DNA from: Acidobacteriota bacterium
Lineage (GTDB): Bacteria > Acidobacteriota > Terriglobia > Acidiferrales > UBA7541
Assembly: GCA_003131705.1 (NCBI GenBank)
Contig: PKUY01000354.1
Span: 5,725-15,132 of the forward strand
Reading direction: 5' to 3'
DNA length: 9,408 bases
Part shown: in pieces, positions 7,651 to 9,408 of the stretch
Numbering within the stretch: the first letter of the stretch is position 1
How the letters are laid out: the number at the start of each line of letters is the position of its first letter
Translations under genes and position numbers: made by a program
Notes under the pieces: model-generated
Told to the model about the DNA's origin: nothing
The model's input: only the letters and a program-made list of their open reading frames with translations
Database searches by the model: none

Positions 7651-7669
7651 GGCTGATTCCGAATCGGTC
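7651..7669 (+). terminator. Hairpin after the GH13 gene, weak terminator candidate
   Basis: GGCTGATT and AATCGGTC pair over eight positions, including two G-T pairs, around a three-base loop centred at 7660. It lies about 40 bases after the GH13 stop and before the amidase promoter-like box. No T-tract follows, so factor-independent termination is doubtful. Confidence 0.25.
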
Positions 7670-7708
7670 CGCTCCATCGCTTCTAGCCCGCGCGCACCGC
7701 AATATTTC

Positions 7709-7717
7709 TGCTATCCT
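7709..7717 (+). promoter_or_regulatory. Extended -10 promoter element directly before the amidase start
   Basis: TGCTATCCT is an extended -10 element (TATCCT at 7712-7717). No -35 is visible at 16-18 bases, which extended -10 promoters tolerate. Only six bases separate the box from the GTG start at 7724, so transcription should begin at the start codon. No Shine-Dalgarno is present, which supports a leaderless mRNA. Confidence 0.45.
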
Positions 7718-7723
7718 TTCGCC

Positions 7724-8551
7724 GTGCCGAATTTCCCTTTCCTACTAATATTTCTCTTGGCCGTAAGTTCCTCTGCCATCGAGCCTCGAGCCGCGGCGCA
7801 GCCTTCCCCGCAAGCAGTGGCGCAGCAACAACCGACGCCGCAATCAGATTCCGCGCCGCAGCAACTTTCCTCCGTGCCGGTTCCAACGCTTGCACCGGCC
7901 CTCAGTGGGCCTTTCATCGTGCTAGACCCGGCCCATGGTGGCGCCGACCCCGGCGCGCGCAGCGAAAGCGGCGGCACCGAAAAAGATATCGTGCTGCGGG
8001 TCGCCCAGTCCGTGCGGGCCGAACTCGAGCGCCAGGGCTATCGCGTCATGATGACGCGCAACGACGATTCAAATCCGTCCTACGACGATCGCGCGGCCAT
8101 CGCCAATACCTATCACGACGACATTTTCGTCACTCTCCATGCCTCCTCGACTGGAACGCCTAACACCGTGCGGGCCTACTACAATCAGTTTGGCAGTTCT
8201 CCCAGCGGCGCGTCGATTGCCGCTGATGCGAACGCAAAAACTTCTGCGCCCGCAGCGAGCAGCCTGACCCTGTGGGACGAGGCGCAACGCCCCTACGTGG
8301 ATGCAAGCCGTCGTCTGGCGGATCTCGCGCAACGCGAATTAGCTCAATTTTTTTTGGGTTCGCCGGCTGTCTCTTCAGCAGCGCCGGTGCGCGGGCTGCG
8401 CTCGATTGCGGCGCCGGCCGTAGCAATCGAGATTTCGAGCGTGTCCGGAGCGGACCAGAATTGGTTGACAGCCTCAGCGGTTCCGATCGCCACTGCGATT
8501 GCGCGGAGTGTGGCGGCGTTCCGTCAGCAAGTCTCTGCGGGGGCGAAATAG
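7724..8551 (+). CDS. N-acetylmuramoyl-L-alanine amidase (Amidase_3)
   Basis: This 275-residue zinc amidase cleaves the bond between N-acetylmuramic acid and the stem peptide of peptidoglycan. An N-terminal hydrophobic signal sequence (about 1-18) is followed by a Gln/Pro/Ala/Ser-rich linker (about 20-60). The Amidase_3 domain spans about 64-267. Zinc ligands are His71 in VLDPAHGGADPG, Glu86 in GGTEKDIVL and His139 in FVTLHAS; the catalytic Glu236 lies in PAVAIEISSVSG. TR...DDRAAIAN (111-128) fits the family as well. It should act in the periplasm in cell separation or wall turnover. The signal n-region (MPN) carries no Lys or Arg, which is unusual. GTG 7724 is the only usual start upstream of the signal sequence in this open frame. 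The stop codon shares one base with the next gene's start, so both are probably co-translated. Confidence 0.9.
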   Translation: MPNFPFLLIFLLAVSSSAIEPRAAAQPSPQAVAQQQPTPQSDSAPQQLSSVPVPTLAPALSGPFIVLDPAHGGADPGARSESGGTEKDIVLRVAQSVRAELERQGYRVMMTRNDDSNPSYDDRAAIANTYHDDIFVTLHASSTGTPNTVRAYYNQFGSSPSGASIAADANAKTSAPAASSLTLWDEAQRPYVDASRRLADLAQRELAQFFLGSPAVSSAAPVRGLRSIAAPAVAIEISSVSGADQNWLTASAVPIATAIARSVAAFRQQVSAGAK

Positions 8552-9189
8552 TGCCGCGCAATGTGAAGATTGTCCTCGGGATTTTGGCTATCGCGGTTCT
8601 GATCGGGATAATCAATCTGCGCACTTTGCGCGAGCGCATCCGGCGCCTTGCCGAAATGCGCTTTTCCGAAGAGCAAGCCCGGCACGAAGTTCTCGCTCCG
8701 CCGATTTTCACTCCCACGGACGTGACCGTGAAGGCAAAAATCTTCTGGGCTGCTGGACCGGACAAACTTGCTCCCGTTGAAATGGATTTGCCGCTGTCGG
8801 CCGATCCCGTAGAGCGTTCGAAGCAATTGCTACATACCCTGATCACGAATCCTCCCGATCCTGGCGAGCGCACGGTTCCTGCCGATGCTGTGCTGATGGG
8901 GTTTTACGTACTTCCGGATGGGACCGCCGTCGCGGATTTCTCCGACGCGCTCACATCCGAAATGCCATCGGGGATTCTCAGCGAGCAATTGGCTGTCAAC
9001 TCCATCGCCCAGACACTTCAGAGCAATGTGCCGATCCTCCACCGTCTCAAAATACTGATTCACGGTCAGGAAGTGGACACACTGGCGGGCAACGTGGATC
9101 TCACTGGTTTCTTCGATTTGAATCCGCCCGTTCCAACGCCAGCACTCACGCCACCCGCAGCAACGACTGCAGCGAAACCGGCGCATTAG
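8551..9189 (+). CDS. GerMN-domain membrane-anchored protein
   Basis: The frame is open further upstream (to 8272), but that part lies inside the amidase gene; GTG 8551 is chosen because it overlaps the amidase TAG by one base and opens into a membrane anchor. The 212-residue product has a transmembrane segment at about 5-22 (IVLGILAIAVLIGII), a basic amphipathic stretch, and a GerMN domain at about 60-188. Characteristic elements are VERSKQLLHTLITNPP, VLMGFYVLPDGTAVADFS, LAVNSIAQTL and LKILIHGQEVDTLAGNVDLTGFF. A Pro/Ala/Thr-rich tail ends the protein. GerMN domains occur in the Bacillus germination and sporulation protein GerM and in many non-sporulating bacteria, where they are thought to act at the cell wall. 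The amidase neighbour supports a wall-associated role outside the inner membrane. Confidence 0.87.
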   Translation: MPRNVKIVLGILAIAVLIGIINLRTLRERIRRLAEMRFSEEQARHEVLAPPIFTPTDVTVKAKIFWAAGPDKLAPVEMDLPLSADPVERSKQLLHTLITNPPDPGERTVPADAVLMGFYVLPDGTAVADFSDALTSEMPSGILSEQLAVNSIAQTLQSNVPILHRLKILIHGQEVDTLAGNVDLTGFFDLNPPVPTPALTPPAATTAAKPAH

Positions 9190-9223
9190 GATGGGCGTCC
9201 CGACCCTGCACGAGGGCTGTTAG

Positions 9224-9252
9224 TTGACACTACCTGCCGCAGTCGGCACACT
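9224..9252 (+). promoter_or_regulatory. Candidate promoter for rph with a dyad in its spacer
   Basis: A perfect TTGACA (9224-9229) is followed after 17 bases by CACACT (9247-9252), only 3 of 6 matches to TATAAT. TGCCG (9235-9239) and CGGCA (9244-9248) form a perfect inverted repeat within the spacer. Transcription from here would give a leader of roughly 40 bases. The dyad plus the following CTGTTTTG might instead be a weak terminator for the GerMN gene. Confidence 0.35.
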
Positions 9253-9283
9253 GTTTTGTCAAACAAAGCAGGGCAGTACCGAA

Positions 9284-9288
9284 GGGAG
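9284..9288 (+). promoter_or_regulatory. Shine-Dalgarno GGGAG that fixes the rph start
   Basis: GGGAG lies eight bases before TTG 9297 but only two before the in-frame TTG at 9291. Spacing therefore selects 9297, which also gives the conserved [10 protein letters not shown] start of RNase PH. This is the clearest ribosome binding site in the window. Confidence 0.7.
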
Positions 9289-9296
9289 ATTTGATT

Positions 9297-9408
9297 TTGC
9301 GAGCAGACGGACGTACGCCGGATGAATTGCGGCCTGTGAAATTGACACCCGATTTTATCTCCAGCGCCGAAGGTAGCGTTCTGATCGAGATGGGGCGCAC
9401 GCGAGTGA
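9297..9408 (+). CDS. rph: Ribonuclease PH, N-terminal fragment (cut by window end)
   Basis: Only the first 37 codons are inside the window. They begin (M/L)[15 protein letters not shown] and continue [14 protein letters not shown], closely following the conserved start of RNase PH, a phosphorolytic 3'-5' exoribonuclease that trims tRNA 3' ends and has a hexameric PH fold. The active-site residues lie beyond the window. The start is a rare TTG fixed by the GGGAG site. It follows the amidase and GerMN genes by 107 bases on the same strand; this order is one I recognise from other bacteria, so partial co-transcription is likely despite a possible promoter of its own. Confidence 0.9.
   Translation, partial: MRADGRTPDELRPVKLTPDFISSAEGSVLIEMGRTRV

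Noticed and set aside
8272..8550. N-terminal extension of the GerMN protein
   Set aside because: This part lies wholly within the amidase coding region, is low-complexity in translation, and the overlap start at 8551 leads directly into the membrane anchor.

Overview
The window is a GC-rich, gene-dense bacterial chromosome segment with seven complete protein genes, one gene cut by each window edge, and one speculative small ORF. Secreted proteins with carboxypeptidase-regulatory-like repeats, the amidase - GerMN protein - RNase PH gene order and the general base composition suggest an Acidobacteriota member. That placement is inference from gene style, since no rRNA or marker gene is present. 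I saw no tRNA, rRNA, CRISPR array, insertion sequence or phage gene.

Left part (1-4238): the end of a UDP-sulfoquinovose synthase gene (sqdB, plus strand) converges on a minus-strand set of three genes. In transcription order these are an extended SDR/NAD-dependent epimerase-like protein, a membrane glycosyltransferase of the GT21/HpnI type, and a FAD-dependent oxidoreductase of the DAO fold that overlaps the glycosyltransferase by an ATGA junction. Together with sqdB they look like a nucleotide-sugar and glycolipid region. The actual lipid product cannot be read from the sequence.

Middle part (4239-7610): a divergent intergenic region carries promoter-like boxes for both strands, a 9-bp direct repeat and a dyad. 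It leads to a secreted protein whose predicted mature end is Cys-Thr-Cys, followed by an NTR/TIMP-like domain and several beta-sandwich repeats. Next is a cytoplasmic GH13 (alpha-amylase family) enzyme with an intact catalytic triad. It is preceded by a possible 27-codon leader ORF that overlaps its start by ATGA.

Right part (7611-9408): a probable operon holds a periplasmic N-acetylmuramoyl-L-alanine amidase (Amidase_3) and, overlapping by one base, a membrane-anchored GerMN-domain protein. It is followed, behind its own possible promoter, by the start of rph (RNase PH).

The most unusual pattern is regulatory. Several GTG starts (4408, 7724, the leader ORF at 6019, and less clearly 3068 on the minus strand) have a TANNNT box ending only 5-7 bases upstream, and three of them have no convincing Shine-Dalgarno. 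This is the signature of leaderless transcripts, and the boxes before the GH13 leader and the amidase share 16 of 19 bases.
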